Below the pieces are notes generated by a model. That model was not told the origin of the DNA and searched no databases. It saw only the letters and a program-made list of their open reading frames with translations. From the NCBI GenBank assembly GCA_009780315.1, contig WRAH01000002.1:1-64000 (forward strand): a stretch of DNA of 64,000 nucleotides. The letters run 5' to 3'. Positions 42,251-51,413 of this stretch are shown here, piece by piece. Numbering within the stretch: position 1 is the first letter of the stretch; each line of letters opens with the position of its first letter. A program made the position numbers and the translations under genes. The stretch comes from Defluviitaleaceae bacterium. GTDB lineage: Bacteria > Bacillota > Clostridia > Lachnospirales > WQUN01.

Positions 42251-43309
42251 TCAAATGGGCAAAATGATTATAAACTGTGTGCCTATGCCTATGGCACTGT
42301 GTACAGTAATTTGCCCTTTTTCAATGTCTAGGATTTTTTTTACGAGAGAAAGTCCAAGTCCGTTGCCTTCTGTTGCCCGAGAGCGTTCCCCTTGATAAAA
42401 CTTGTCGAACATATGGCGTAGTGTTTCATCATCCATGCCCATGCCTTGGTCTGAAATTTTTATAATGGCATGATGTTCTTCTGATTTTAAATTGATTTTT
42501 ACAATACCATCAAGATAACTGAATTTTATTGCATTGCTGAGTAAATTTAACCATACATGATATAGTAATTCTTCGGCGGCTGTTATGCTTACAGATTCTA
42601 GCTGAATATCAACTTCTAAGCGTTTTTTTTGCAAATGGGGCTCAAGTATTAAAATCAATTTGCGCAGTTGCTCATCCAGAGAATATTTTACACGTTCAGC
42701 ATGAAGTGTTGAAGCCGCTTCTAAGTTGGATAATAATAGAACATTACTGGATAGACGGGACAGGCGTTCGCTTTCAGATACGATAATGTTTAGATACTCT
42801 GTACGTTGTGCTTCACTTAGCCCCTCTTTCATCAGACGCTTTGCAAAACCTCTGATTGAAGTCACAGGGGTTTTAAACTCGTGAGAAATATTGCTTACAA
42901 AGTCTGCACGAAGGGTCTCTATGCTTTTAAGTTCCTTTGCCATTTCGTTAAAACTATCTGCAAGACGTTCCAACTCTTGAGAAGATTTTGCATCTACATA
43001 AACGTCAAAATTGCCTCGTGCAATTTCTTTGGTTGCAATCGTAAGGCGATGTAAAGGACGTAAAAAGTACTCTCCAACAATGGTTGCTAAAACCGTGCTG
43101 ATAAGCAAGCTGATAATGAGTAAGAACAAAAATGTAGAAATTGCCGCGTTGCCTTCTTCAAAGGGCATGAGAATGTCTAAATGGGTTAATGATTGCCAAA
43201 TAACGCCTGCTAGAATAAGACTGACAAGTAAAATGCCAAAGACAAAAAGCACTAGCCATAAAAGTGTAGACATACTGCGAAAATAACTTTCATAGGATGG
43301 CTTACTCAT
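42251..43309 (-). CDS. Sensor histidine kinase (OmpR-partner type)
   Basis: The 352-residue kinase has two membrane helices (about 15-40 and 58-80) around a very short outer loop, a HAMP domain (about 80-135), HisKA with the phosphorylated His143 in SNISHEFKTP, and HATPase_c with N-box NLLSNAIKFS, DQGMGMDD and GNGLGLSLV. The short loop suggests it senses membrane stress rather than a soluble ligand. It overlaps the response regulator stop by 8 bp. Confidence 0.93.
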   Translation of the reverse strand: MSKPSYESYFRSMSTLLWLVLFVFGILLVSLILAGVIWQSLTHLDILMPFEEGNAAISTFLFLLIISLLISTVLATIVGEYFLRPLHRLTIATKEIARGNFDVYVDAKSSQELERLADSFNEMAKELKSIETLRADFVSNISHEFKTPVTSIRGFAKRLMKEGLSEAQRTEYLNIIVSESERLSRLSSNVLLLSNLEAASTLHAERVKYSLDEQLRKLILILEPHLQKKRLEVDIQLESVSITAAEELLYHVWLNLLSNAIKFSYLDGIVKINLKSEEHHAIIKISDQGMGMDDETLRHMFDKFYQGERSRATEGNGLGLSLVKKILDIEKGQITVHSAIGIGTQFIIILPI

Positions 43310-43976
43310 GTTTCACCGCCTTATATCCTAACCCGCGAACGGTTTGTATTGTAAACTCCTGCCACTTTGCAAAACGCTCCCGCAACCGCCCAATGTGAAC
43401 ACTGACTGTATGCTCGTCTGACTCTGTATCCATTCCCCAAATTTCATCCATCAATTGCATTCGCGTAAAAACAACATCTGGATAGCTTAATAATTTATAC
43501 AGTAGCATAAACTCTTTTTGGGGCAGTGTGATTCTTTCACCCTCACGGCTGATTGTAAATGTATCATAGTTTAAAACGGTCTTTCCTATGATGATTTTAC
43601 GTTCGTTAACAATTTTTGCACGACGCAGTAAAGCTTTTACACGCAGTACCAATTCCTCTTCATCAACAGGTTTTACCATATAATCATCCGTGCCAACAAG
43701 AAAGCCTTTGCGCTTATCCTTAATGGTTTCTCGTGCAGTCACCATTAAAATAGGAAAGTCATAACCAGCCTCGCGGAGTTCCTGTGTAAGCATGTAACCG
43801 TCTGTGTCAGGCATCATGATGTCGGTAATCATTAGGTCAATATGGTTATGGTCAAGTATTTGCAAAGCTTCTTGGGCGTTACTTGCCAAAAAAGGTGTAT
43901 ACCGCTCGTCCCGCAAAACATCACCCATAAGTTTACATAAGTTTACATCATCTTCGACGACTAGGATGTTGAACAT
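43302..43976 (-). CDS. OmpR/PhoB-family response regulator
   Basis: The 224-residue regulator has a receiver domain (1 to about 118) with acid pocket EDD, phospho-Asp52 in ITDIMMPD and Lys102 in VKPVD, and a C-terminal winged-helix DNA-binding domain (about 128-224, FTRMQLMDEIWG, HTVSVHIGRLRERF). The ribosome site is AAAGGAG. It lies between an HNH gene and its kinase and opposite the RND efflux genes, which are possible targets. Confidence 0.94.
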   Translation of the reverse strand: MFNILVVEDDVNLCKLMGDVLRDERYTPFLASNAQEALQILDHNHIDLMITDIMMPDTDGYMLTQELREAGYDFPILMVTARETIKDKRKGFLVGTDDYMVKPVDEEELVLRVKALLRRAKIVNERKIIIGKTVLNYDTFTISREGERITLPQKEFMLLYKLLSYPDVVFTRMQLMDEIWGMDTESDEHTVSVHIGRLRERFAKWQEFTIQTVRGLGYKAVKHE

Positions 43977-44749
43977 GTGCTGCTCCTTTGAAATATTACA
44001 TCATTGTGGTAGGTGATAAATTCTTTTTTAGGTTTGAACCTAGTAGGTATTGCAATGGATTGTTTGTTGTATTGTTTAAAAAATGCCGTATTTTCTTCAC
44101 TAGAAGTTAGAATTTGCGGTGAAACGACTATTTTATAATCACTTGAAATGGTTATATATCCTTCATCAAATGCAGCATCATGTAATGCATTTAGTAAAAG
44201 TCCATTGCTTGGATTTGCTTTTTCATTTATATCATTTGATTTTGCCCATGGTTTAATATGTGAAGCTCTTAGTAATTGTATTACCGAGATGCCCGTGATG
44301 CAACACTTGTTGTTATATGTCGCTAATAATGCTTTTCTAAAAAATGCTTGACCAATACGTTCTTTTCTTGTAACGGCTTTATCTTTTGCAATGTGCAAAA
44401 TGATTTCATCACCATTTGCAGATTCAACTGTTGGCAGACCATAGTGATTTTTAATATCTTCAGTCTCTATAAGCAATGCGCTCCAATTTTGCAAGTAAGC
44501 TTCACATATTTCCTTATCAAGCTTACTTGTATTCGATAACCCAGCACGACCATCAGCAGTATATGAAGGGTCAAGACTTTTAAAGTTTTGTAGCTTCATC
44601 TTTACACCGTTCGCTGGTCGTCCAATTGCTTTTGCCAAAGTTTTGATGTGTATATTATTCACTGTAACCTGGCTACTGGGAATAGTACAATATAGTTCAA
44701 ACGCAAGCATGGTTTCTTCTCTTGTCCAAATTCTCTTGACAGTTTCCAA
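43961..44749 (-). CDS. HNH endonuclease-like protein (HNH_2 type)
   Basis: The 262-residue protein has an N-terminal SANT-like region (TREETMLAFELYCTIP ... LAKAIGRPANGVKMKLQNF, about 8-55) and a C-terminal HNH_2 domain with CCITGISVIQLLRASHIKPWAKSNDINEKANPSNGLLLNALHDAAFDEGYI. The H-N-H residues are in ASHIKPW, NGLLLNALHDAAFD. The start is TTG 44749 with AGGTGG 6 nt upstream. Such proteins are predicted restriction-type nucleases. It overlaps the response regulator gene by 16 bp, an unusual pairing with no methyltransferase near. Confidence 0.82.
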   Translation of the reverse strand: METVKRIWTREETMLAFELYCTIPSSQVTVNNIHIKTLAKAIGRPANGVKMKLQNFKSLDPSYTADGRAGLSNTSKLDKEICEAYLQNWSALLIETEDIKNHYGLPTVESANGDEIILHIAKDKAVTRKERIGQAFFRKALLATYNNKCCITGISVIQLLRASHIKPWAKSNDINEKANPSNGLLLNALHDAAFDEGYITISSDYKIVVSPQILTSSEENTAFFKQYNKQSIAIPTRFKPKKEFITYHNDVIFQRSSTCSTS

Positions 44750-44823
44750 TTTTCACCACCTATAAATAATTATTTTATACTTAGAATATATAGTTGTAAC
44801 TTGCATTTTGTAATTTTTAACTG

Positions 44824-44842
44824 TTGAACTTTAGTTGAACTT
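44824..44842 (+). promoter_or_regulatory. Direct repeats upstream of the RND efflux operon
   Basis: GTTGAACTT occurs twice with an 11-bp period (cores 44824-44831 and 44835-44842), one helical turn, as OmpR-type regulators prefer. TAGAAT at 44850-44855 could be the -10. Confidence 0.45.
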
Positions 44843-44906
44843 CTCATCTTAGAATAAGTCCGATGATTTTATAAAAACTATTATATCTGAAAGCAGGGAA
44901 ATTTTC

Positions 44907-46301
44907 ATGAAAAAATTTTTAATAACCATGATGGCACTAGCAGCCTTAGCCCTTCCGCTTACCTCTTGTGGGCAAGAAACGGCGGCGGCAACGGTAGTTG
45001 ACAACACGGTTTTGGTTAGCACAATTTCACCAGAAACAGGAAATATTATCGTTATGGGGGAATACATAGGTCATATGGAGCCTAACCAGCAAGTTGCAGT
45101 ATTGCCTCGTATTCCCGGGGAAGTTTTGAGTGTATATTTTGGTGTAGGCGACCGTGTTGAAGCAGGGGATGTGTTGTTTATCCTTGATACGGCTGACCTT
45201 GAAGCCAATATTACTGCACTTCAAGCCCAACTTGAAGTGCAAGATGCCATGGTGCGTGCCGCACAAACAGGTGTGCAGTTGATTGACGGCAGTGCAATGC
45301 AAAGCCAAGTATTGCAAGCAGATGGTGGTGTAAACCAAGCCGAAGCGGGCATTAACCAAGCCATACAAGGTGTAGAGCAAGCCAGAATTGGTGTAGAGCA
45401 AGCACAAATGGCATATGACATGGCGAATCAAGCCTTTAATGACACCACCACGCTTTTTGAAGCAGGAATTGTAGCAAGAAGTGCCTTTGACCAAGCTGAA
45501 GCAGGTTATCTTAATGCCCAAGCTGGCTTAGAGCGCGCTCTGGTTGGGTATACACAGGCACAACTGGGTCTTTCCCAAGCAGAAATGGGTCATGCTCAAG
45601 CACTTGAAGGGCAAAGAATCTTAACCGAGCAAACACCGGTAGAAAACCGCCGCCGTGCCCAAGATGGTTTAGCCCAAGCCCAAGCCGCCCGTAATGCGGT
45701 TGCGGTCAATCTTGAAACAACGATGGATAGATTAGATGATGCAATCGTCACATCACCAATAAGCGGTGTGGTTATTCAGCGTAATGTTGATGCGTTTGGA
45801 TTTGCAGGCCCGCAAGCTCCCGCATTTATCATTTCAGATGATGAAAGTATGGTTGTATCTTTCCGCGTTCCCAGAAATTCTGTAGAACATCTTTCAATTG
45901 GTGATAGCGTAACCCTTCAAGACAATGGATATGCTCTGGCAGGTACGATTACAGAAATTGCATCCATGGTTGACATGGGTGGGCTGGTTAATATTCGTGC
46001 AACAATCCCTAACCCCCCTGCTGGAATGATTGCAGGAACTTCTGTTAGAATTTTTGCAAATGCACAACGGGCAGATAATGCTATGGTTCTTCCGTTAAAC
46101 GCAATCCATCATGAGAGAGGTATTGCCCACGTATTTATTGCAGAAAACGGAATTGCAAGCCGTGTACCTGTTGAACTTGGCGTTTTTGACGCGTACTATG
46201 CACAAATTCTTTCGGGCATTAGCATGAATGATGAAATTATCATCACATGGAGTGCAAGACTTACAGATGGCGCAGAAATTAACATCGTTAGCGGGGAGTA
46301 A
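44907..46301 (+). CDS. RND efflux membrane-fusion (adaptor) lipoprotein
   Basis: The 464-residue HlyD/AcrA-type adaptor has a lipoprotein signal (ALPLTSC, Cys21). The first half of a biotinyl-lipoyl domain (VAVLPRIPGEVLSVYFGVGDRVEAGDVLFILD, about 62-95) precedes an unusually long Ala/Gln-rich alpha-hairpin (about 100-275). The second lipoyl half (DAIVTSPISGVVIQRNV) and beta-barrel follow. It links the RND pump to the outside layer in Gram-positives. AGCAGGGA before the ATG. Followed by the pump gene after 9 bp. Confidence 0.9.
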   Translation: MKKFLITMMALAALALPLTSCGQETAAATVVDNTVLVSTISPETGNIIVMGEYIGHMEPNQQVAVLPRIPGEVLSVYFGVGDRVEAGDVLFILDTADLEANITALQAQLEVQDAMVRAAQTGVQLIDGSAMQSQVLQADGGVNQAEAGINQAIQGVEQARIGVEQAQMAYDMANQAFNDTTTLFEAGIVARSAFDQAEAGYLNAQAGLERALVGYTQAQLGLSQAEMGHAQALEGQRILTEQTPVENRRRAQDGLAQAQAARNAVAVNLETTMDRLDDAIVTSPISGVVIQRNVDAFGFAGPQAPAFIISDDESMVVSFRVPRNSVEHLSIGDSVTLQDNGYALAGTITEIASMVDMGGLVNIRATIPNPPAGMIAGTSVRIFANAQRADNAMVLPLNAIHHERGIAHVFIAENGIASRVPVELGVFDAYYAQILSGISMNDEIIITWSARLTDGAEINIVSGE

Positions 46302-46310
46302 AAAAACTAA

Positions 46311-49300
46311 ATGATAAAATTAACTGAAACTATTGTAAAACGCCCTGTTGCCGCACTGGTTATCATTGTTGCTGTCATGGTGTTTGGCTTTATGTCTATC
46401 GTATCTATGCCCCAGGAAATAAACCCCGACATGGAAATGCCCATGTTGATGGTACAAACCATTTATCCCGGTGCGGGGCCTAGTGATGTTGAATCTCTGA
46501 TTTCCAGCTTGATAAAGGATGCCCTTGGTACGCAAAGCGGATTACAAAGTATTACCTCCCAATCCATGGAAAACATTTCTTTTCTCATCTTACAGTATGA
46601 GTTTGGATACGATATGGATAGGGCATATAATGAAGCAAGCCGTGCTATTGATGTGATTATCAACGACTTGCCTGATGATGCCTTCACCCCTGTTATTGCA
46701 ATGATTGACGTAAACGCCATGGCAACCATGACCCTTTCCGTCCATTCTGAAACACGGGAAAATCTTTTACACTTTGTAGAAGATGAAATTGTGCCACAGC
46801 TTATCAGACTTTCTGGAGTTGCCAGTGTGAATGTTTCTGGCGGACAAGAAGACTATATTCGTGTTGAAGTCAATGAAGAAGCTATGGCAATGCACGGGCT
46901 TGGGATTCATGATGTCATTGCTGCTGTTGCAGGCATAAATCATACCGCTCCCCTTGGGACAGCCGTATTTGGTGATATTGACCTGGGTATTCGTGTGCAA
47001 GTGCGCCATGAATCAATTGAAGCCTTAAATAACATTCCCATAACCCTTAGAACAGGTGGGGTTATTCGGCTTTCAGATGTGGCAAATATTCATGTTTCTA
47101 CAATGGAAGCAGGGTCAATCAGCCGTTTTAACGGAATTGACACCATCAGTTTAGATATTCAAAATCCCCAAGCAGTGACCGCCAACGTCACATCAAATCA
47201 AGTAACCAGTGCAATCAATGCCATTATGGCAATGCATCCAGATGTTGAAATTGTTATTGTTAATGATTTTAGTATCCTTATTGCAGATACAATTTTCTCT
47301 GTAGGGCAAACGCTGATTTTGGCGATTATACTTTCTATGATTATTTTGTATTTATTCCTTGGTGATTTACGTGCTTGTTTAATTGTGGGTAGCTCCATGC
47401 CAATTTCCTTGCTTATCACTTTCATTTTTATGGATTTTATGGGGTATAGCTTAAACCTTATTACCCTAAGCGGGCTTATTATAGGGGTTGGTATGATGGT
47501 GGATAATGCCATTGTGGTTATCGACTCATGTTTTAGGTCACGTAAAGAAGGACGCTCTTTTATCGATGCAGCTGTTGAAGGTACAAAGTTCGTTATGCTT
47601 TCCATCATTGCTGTAACCCTTACCACCGTTGTTGTATTCGTGCCTATTGCATTGATTGAAGGTATGTCAGGGCAAATGTTCGCCCCTCTTGGGTTCTCGA
47701 TTGTTTTTGCACTTGTGGCATCACTGATGTCTGCTGTTTCTCTTGTGCCGCTGTTCTTTGTACAGTTTAAACCAGTGGAAAGAGCAAATGCGCCCATTAC
47801 AAAAATTTTCGTCAAACTGGAAAGTGGCTATGCCCGACTTCTTGGCGTTGTGCTTAACAAGAAAAAAACCGTTGTGCTTATTACATCAGCTATTCTGGTT
47901 TTAGCGATTTTTCTTGCAACACAAATGGATTCTGAGCTTATGCCGCCCATGGATGAAGGGGTTATCAATATCAGCATTTCAACCCGCCCGGGGTTAAATC
48001 TTGAAAGTGTTGATGAAATTTTATCTGAACTTGAAGACATTGTTGCGGTTCACCCAGATGTATCTCATTTTATGCTGACAAGCGGCAACATGGGTTCAAC
48101 CCTTATGGTATATTTGTATGATGACCGCAATATGCAAACGGGTGAAGTCATTGAACAATTCCGCCATGAAACCAGCCATGTTTTAAATTCGGATATTGAA
48201 ATTACAACAGGTGGTATCTTTGGTGTACCGGCGGCTGAAGGGGTTGCAATAACCCTCATGGGTTATAGTTTGGAATCCATCACAGAAGGTGCAGAAATTG
48301 TTGAAAACTTTATGCATCAGCACCCTGATATCATTCGTGTAAACTCTACAATTGCCCGTGCGAATCCCCAAGGGGAAATAGTTGTTGATTCGTTGATGGC
48401 GGCCACACATGGAATCTCTCCCCAAATGGTGACAGGTACTTTGTTTATTGCCCTTAATGGTACAGAAGCCGCAGAAATTAACATTGATAACCAGCGTTTT
48501 CCTGTGCGTGTGGAATATCCCCGTGGGCGTTATGAATCTGTAAGTGATATGACAAACATGTTGCTGATGTCGCCCATGGGTGCAATGGTTCCTTTGTCAG
48601 CTATTTCTTCAATGGAGTTTACAGAAACCCCACAAACAATTACACGTCAAGATGGGTTGTATACGGTGACAATCACAGCAGTACCTATAGAAGCGGCGCG
48701 TTTTACCGCAGCAGCAGATATTCACATGGGGATGCTAGACCTTGAGTTGCCCTATGGTGTGCGTCAAGGGACAACAATGATGGAAGATATGGAAGGCGAA
48801 GAATTGCAATCTTTATTATTTGCAGTTATCACCGCTATTTTCCTTGTATTTATGGTCATGGCGATACAGTTTGAATCTATCCGTCATTCATTGATGGTTA
48901 TGACATGTATTCCTTTGGCTATCATTGGCTCATTCGTGGTCATGTTCCTTACAGGCACAACAATCAACATGATTTCTATGTTAGGTTTTCTAGTGCTTAT
49001 TGCGTTGGTTGTAAACAATGGTATTCTATTTGTTGATACAACAAACAAATATCGTATTGACATGCCCCTGCGTGAAGCTTTAATTCATGCAGGCAGTACA
49101 AGACTTCGTCCAATTCTTATGATAACCCTTACATCTATTCTTGCTATGCTGCCCCTTTCATTGGGTTGGGGTGATGAGATGATGCAAGGGCTTGGTGTCA
49201 CTGTCATTGGTGGACTGACTGCCTCAACTGCATTGGCACTACTTTTCCTACCCACATTCTACTTGATAATTGACGGAAACGCTGAAAAGAGAGCTTTACG

Positions 49301-49352
49301 CAAACAAAGAAGAACTGAAAAGCGTGAGAAAAAGATAGAAGCGCATTTGTAG
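46311..49352 (+). CDS. RND-family efflux pump (AcrB/SwrC-like)
   Basis: The 1013-residue transporter begins MIKLTETIVKRPVAALVIIVAVMVFGFMSI and has two large extracytoplasmic loops (about 33-330 and 545-830). Helices TM4/TM10 region contains IGVGMMVDNAIVVIDSCFRSRKEG with the proton-relay Asp-Asn, and PQEINPDMEMPMLMVQTIYPGAGPSDVE near the start. It is of the SwrC-like Gram-positive type that exports surfactant lipopeptides or drugs. Its basic tail is followed by a small membrane protein gene. Confidence 0.94.
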   Translation: MIKLTETIVKRPVAALVIIVAVMVFGFMSIVSMPQEINPDMEMPMLMVQTIYPGAGPSDVESLISSLIKDALGTQSGLQSITSQSMENISFLILQYEFGYDMDRAYNEASRAIDVIINDLPDDAFTPVIAMIDVNAMATMTLSVHSETRENLLHFVEDEIVPQLIRLSGVASVNVSGGQEDYIRVEVNEEAMAMHGLGIHDVIAAVAGINHTAPLGTAVFGDIDLGIRVQVRHESIEALNNIPITLRTGGVIRLSDVANIHVSTMEAGSISRFNGIDTISLDIQNPQAVTANVTSNQVTSAINAIMAMHPDVEIVIVNDFSILIADTIFSVGQTLILAIILSMIILYLFLGDLRACLIVGSSMPISLLITFIFMDFMGYSLNLITLSGLIIGVGMMVDNAIVVIDSCFRSRKEGRSFIDAAVEGTKFVMLSIIAVTLTTVVVFVPIALIEGMSGQMFAPLGFSIVFALVASLMSAVSLVPLFFVQFKPVERANAPITKIFVKLESGYARLLGVVLNKKKTVVLITSAILVLAIFLATQMDSELMPPMDEGVINISISTRPGLNLESVDEILSELEDIVAVHPDVSHFMLTSGNMGSTLMVYLYDDRNMQTGEVIEQFRHETSHVLNSDIEITTGGIFGVPAAEGVAITLMGYSLESITEGAEIVENFMHQHPDIIRVNSTIARANPQGEIVVDSLMAATHGISPQMVTGTLFIALNGTEAAEINIDNQRFPVRVEYPRGRYESVSDMTNMLLMSPMGAMVPLSAISSMEFTETPQTITRQDGLYTVTITAVPIEAARFTAAADIHMGMLDLELPYGVRQGTTMMEDMEGEELQSLLFAVITAIFLVFMVMAIQFESIRHSLMVMTCIPLAIIGSFVVMFLTGTTINMISMLGFLVLIALVVNNGILFVDTTNKYRIDMPLREALIHAGSTRLRPILMITLTSILAMLPLSLGWGDEMMQGLGVTVIGGLTASTALALLFLPTFYLIIDGNAEKRALRKQRRTEKREKKIEAHL

Positions 49353-49361
49353 TAAGGGGGA

Positions 49362-49925
49362 ATGGCAATGAAGCGGCTAAAGTATTTAAAGTGGTTGCTG
49401 CCTATATCCGGCTTACTCGTTGCGATTTTAGGTGTAACACTCATTTTCGCTTCAACAAAAAATTTATATGCCTTGGCAATTTTTATTGGTATTGCAATAA
49501 TGCTTGTAGGTGTCTCAGACATTGTTTCACTTTGCAGAAAAGAAAAAGGACGGCGTTTTCGTTTGGGAAGCGGCATTGGGTCTATCTTGGTTGGTGCGTA
49601 TACTGTCTTTGGTGGTGGCATTGATGCTTTAGCCATTATTTTACCCCTAGTATTTGCATTATGGATTATTTCATCATGCCTACCCAGAATCTCCACTGCA
49701 CTGACCATGCGGGCAGAAAGGTCTCCGCTTTGGGTCTTGATGTTTTCCTTTGGGCTTTTAGGCATTGTGCTTGGTGGGTTGATTCTATTTCATCCCCGAG
49801 TTTCATCTTTTGTCGTGGTTTACTCCTTGTCTTTCTTATTTATTTCCCACGGAATAAATACAGTGATACTATTTTTAAAACTTAATAGACGAGATGAAGA
49901 AATGATAGAATGTATAAGTCGATAA
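49362..49925 (+). CDS. HdeD/DUF308-like membrane protein
   Basis: The 187-residue protein has about six membrane helices in three pairs (PISGLLVAILGVTLIF, ALAIFIGIAIMLVGVSDIV, GSGIGSILVGAYTVFGGG, LAIILPLVFALWII, VLMFSFGLLGIVLGGLILF, VVVYSLSFLFISHGINTVI). This repeated glycine-rich pattern fits the HdeD/DUF308 family. It lies 9 bp after the pump gene with GGGGG as ribosome site, so it is the third gene of the efflux operon. Role unknown. Confidence 0.8.
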   Translation: MAMKRLKYLKWLLPISGLLVAILGVTLIFASTKNLYALAIFIGIAIMLVGVSDIVSLCRKEKGRRFRLGSGIGSILVGAYTVFGGGIDALAIILPLVFALWIISSCLPRISTALTMRAERSPLWVLMFSFGLLGIVLGGLILFHPRVSSFVVVYSLSFLFISHGINTVILFLKLNRRDEEMIECISR

Positions 49926-49931
49926 AATTGC

Positions 49932-49964
49932 AAAAAAAAAGACCTGAACAGGGTCTTTTTTTTA
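49932..49964. terminator. Intrinsic terminator between convergent genes
   Basis: AAAAAGACC and GGTCTTTTT pair around TGAACAG, with A- and T-runs on both sides. It ends the efflux operon and probably the convergent ferredoxin gene. Confidence 0.85.
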
Positions 49965-50717
49965 TTATATTCCTTTATACTGTTTTTTTATTTTTCCAGG
50001 AACGAATATGTTAATGGCTTTTTTAGGGCAGGTATTTATACAACGATAGCACATGGTGCAGTTTTGCTTTTGCTGAACCTTTCCACCGTGTATATGGAAA
50101 TTATGCATTGGGCAAGTTTTGATACATATGCCGCACTGGTTACAATGACTATTTATACGCACTGCTTTATTTGCCCACTTTTCTGTTGATGTCATAAAGA
50201 ATGCTTGGGGGAAGCCTAGCATAATAGCAAGGATAGAAAATCCGCGCTTTTTGATTTTGCCATTTTTAATATGATTACAAATAAGTTCAATTTTTCTGTT
50301 TGCGCGAATGCGATAATCTTCTAGTGCTTTCCCTTTTGAGATAGGCAGGAAAACTATATCATTCATGTTGTTGGGCATGAAGAAATGCGCTGTATATATG
50401 ATTTCTACATGGTTTTTTGGAAGCAGTAAAGCAAATTTTCTAGTACCATCACCTGATAGTAACCATTGTGTGCAAAGGATAATTATTTTTTTGCCCTTTA
50501 GTGCTTTCATGTGTTTACTCAAAAATTCCCGCATGATTCTTGGCACACTGGACATGTATATTGGATAGCAAAATCCAATCGTATTTTCTGTGCCTATCAA
50601 TTTTTCAAAATCAATATCTTCTTCAATTGAATGACAAGTTGCTTTCATACGTGTGCAAAACTGCTTGGCAATATATTTTGAATTTCCTGTGCCTGAAAAA
50701 TAAAGCATAATCATCAT
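49965..50717 (-). CDS. EFR1-type ferredoxin/flavodoxin fusion protein
   Basis: The 250-residue protein starts at ATG 50717 because AAGGGGAT, which would lie inside a longer frame, is the ribosome site. The N-terminal flavodoxin-like part begins YFSGTGNSKYIAK (FMN loop). The C-terminal part has two 4Fe-4S motifs, CNQCGICIKTCPMHNF and CTMCYRCINTCPKKAI. Likely an electron-transfer protein in the cytoplasm. Divergent from a TetR gene, which is probably its regulator. Confidence 0.87.
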   Translation of the reverse strand: MMIMLYFSGTGNSKYIAKQFCTRMKATCHSIEEDIDFEKLIGTENTIGFCYPIYMSSVPRIMREFLSKHMKALKGKKIIILCTQWLLSGDGTRKFALLLPKNHVEIIYTAHFFMPNNMNDIVFLPISKGKALEDYRIRANRKIELICNHIKNGKIKKRGFSILAIMLGFPQAFFMTSTEKWANKAVRINSHCNQCGICIKTCPMHNFHIHGGKVQQKQNCTMCYRCINTCPKKAINIFVPGKIKKQYKGI

Positions 50718-50766
50718 GTTTATCCCCTTCATATTGTTTTACCCGACACATTAAATTATAATGTAC

Positions 50767-50819
50767 ACATGTGCAGTTATCAATAATCAATTGAAAGTAA
50801 ATTTGTCTTTAAATAGACA
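50767..50819. promoter_or_regulatory. Intergenic palindromes, candidate TetR operators
   Basis: The gap between the divergent EFR1 and TetR genes holds CACATGTG (50767-50774), within the near-palindrome TGTACACATGTGCA. It also holds the inverted repeat TGTCT-TTAAAT-AGACA (50804-50819), close to the TetR start. Either could bind the dimer. Confidence 0.4.
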
Positions 50820-50837
50820 TGTTGAAAGGATTGTGTC

Positions 50838-51413
50838 GTGTTGAAAGAGGATAGACGTATAAGAAAAACAAAAAAAGCTTTGCGCGAAGGGTTGGCAGAG
50901 CTTTTAATGGAAAAAAATATTCAAAGTATTACCGTAAGAGAATTAACAGACAGGGCTGACGTACATCGGTCTACATTTTATGCAAACTTTAAAGATGTTT
51001 ATGATTTGCATAAGCATGTGGAGGATGTTGTCATTCAAGAAATAAAGGATATTATCTCTATTGAATATCATCTTGATACAAAAGCATTTTTCAGTGCATT
51101 GTTCCTCTATATCAATGATAATAAAAAAATAAGTAGGCTGTTTTTTGGGGAAAATGCAAGCGGAAATTTCTTCAATCAAATTTCAAGCTTATTTGTAGAC
51201 TCTTGCATGGATTGTTGGCGCAAAGAATTTAATCTTAAAGTCTTGCCCAGTGAACTAAGAATTTACGCCCAATTTATTTTGTCTGGTAGTTTAGGCGTGG
51301 TGAGAGAATGGGTTGAAGGTGGTTTTGAAATGCCAATGGAAGCACTTATGGTCATATTTATCGATATTGACAAGGGCTTTAGACAACGGTTAAAAAGCAA
51401 ATTTTGCTTATGA
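50838..51413 (+). CDS. TetR/AcrR-family transcriptional regulator
   Basis: The 191-residue protein has an N-terminal helix-turn-helix (RKTKKALREGLAELLMEKNIQSITVRELTDRADVHRSTFYANFKDVYDLHKH, about 9-59) and a variable C-terminal ligand domain of the TetR_C_7-like kind. It begins at GTG 50838, 8 nt after GAAAGGA. It likely represses itself and the divergent EFR1 gene. Its end overlaps the convergent GNAT gene by 6 bp. Confidence 0.9.
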   Translation: MLKEDRRIRKTKKALREGLAELLMEKNIQSITVRELTDRADVHRSTFYANFKDVYDLHKHVEDVVIQEIKDIISIEYHLDTKAFFSALFLYINDNKKISRLFFGENASGNFFNQISSLFVDSCMDCWRKEFNLKVLPSELRIYAQFILSGSLGVVREWVEGGFEMPMEALMVIFIDIDKGFRQRLKSKFCL

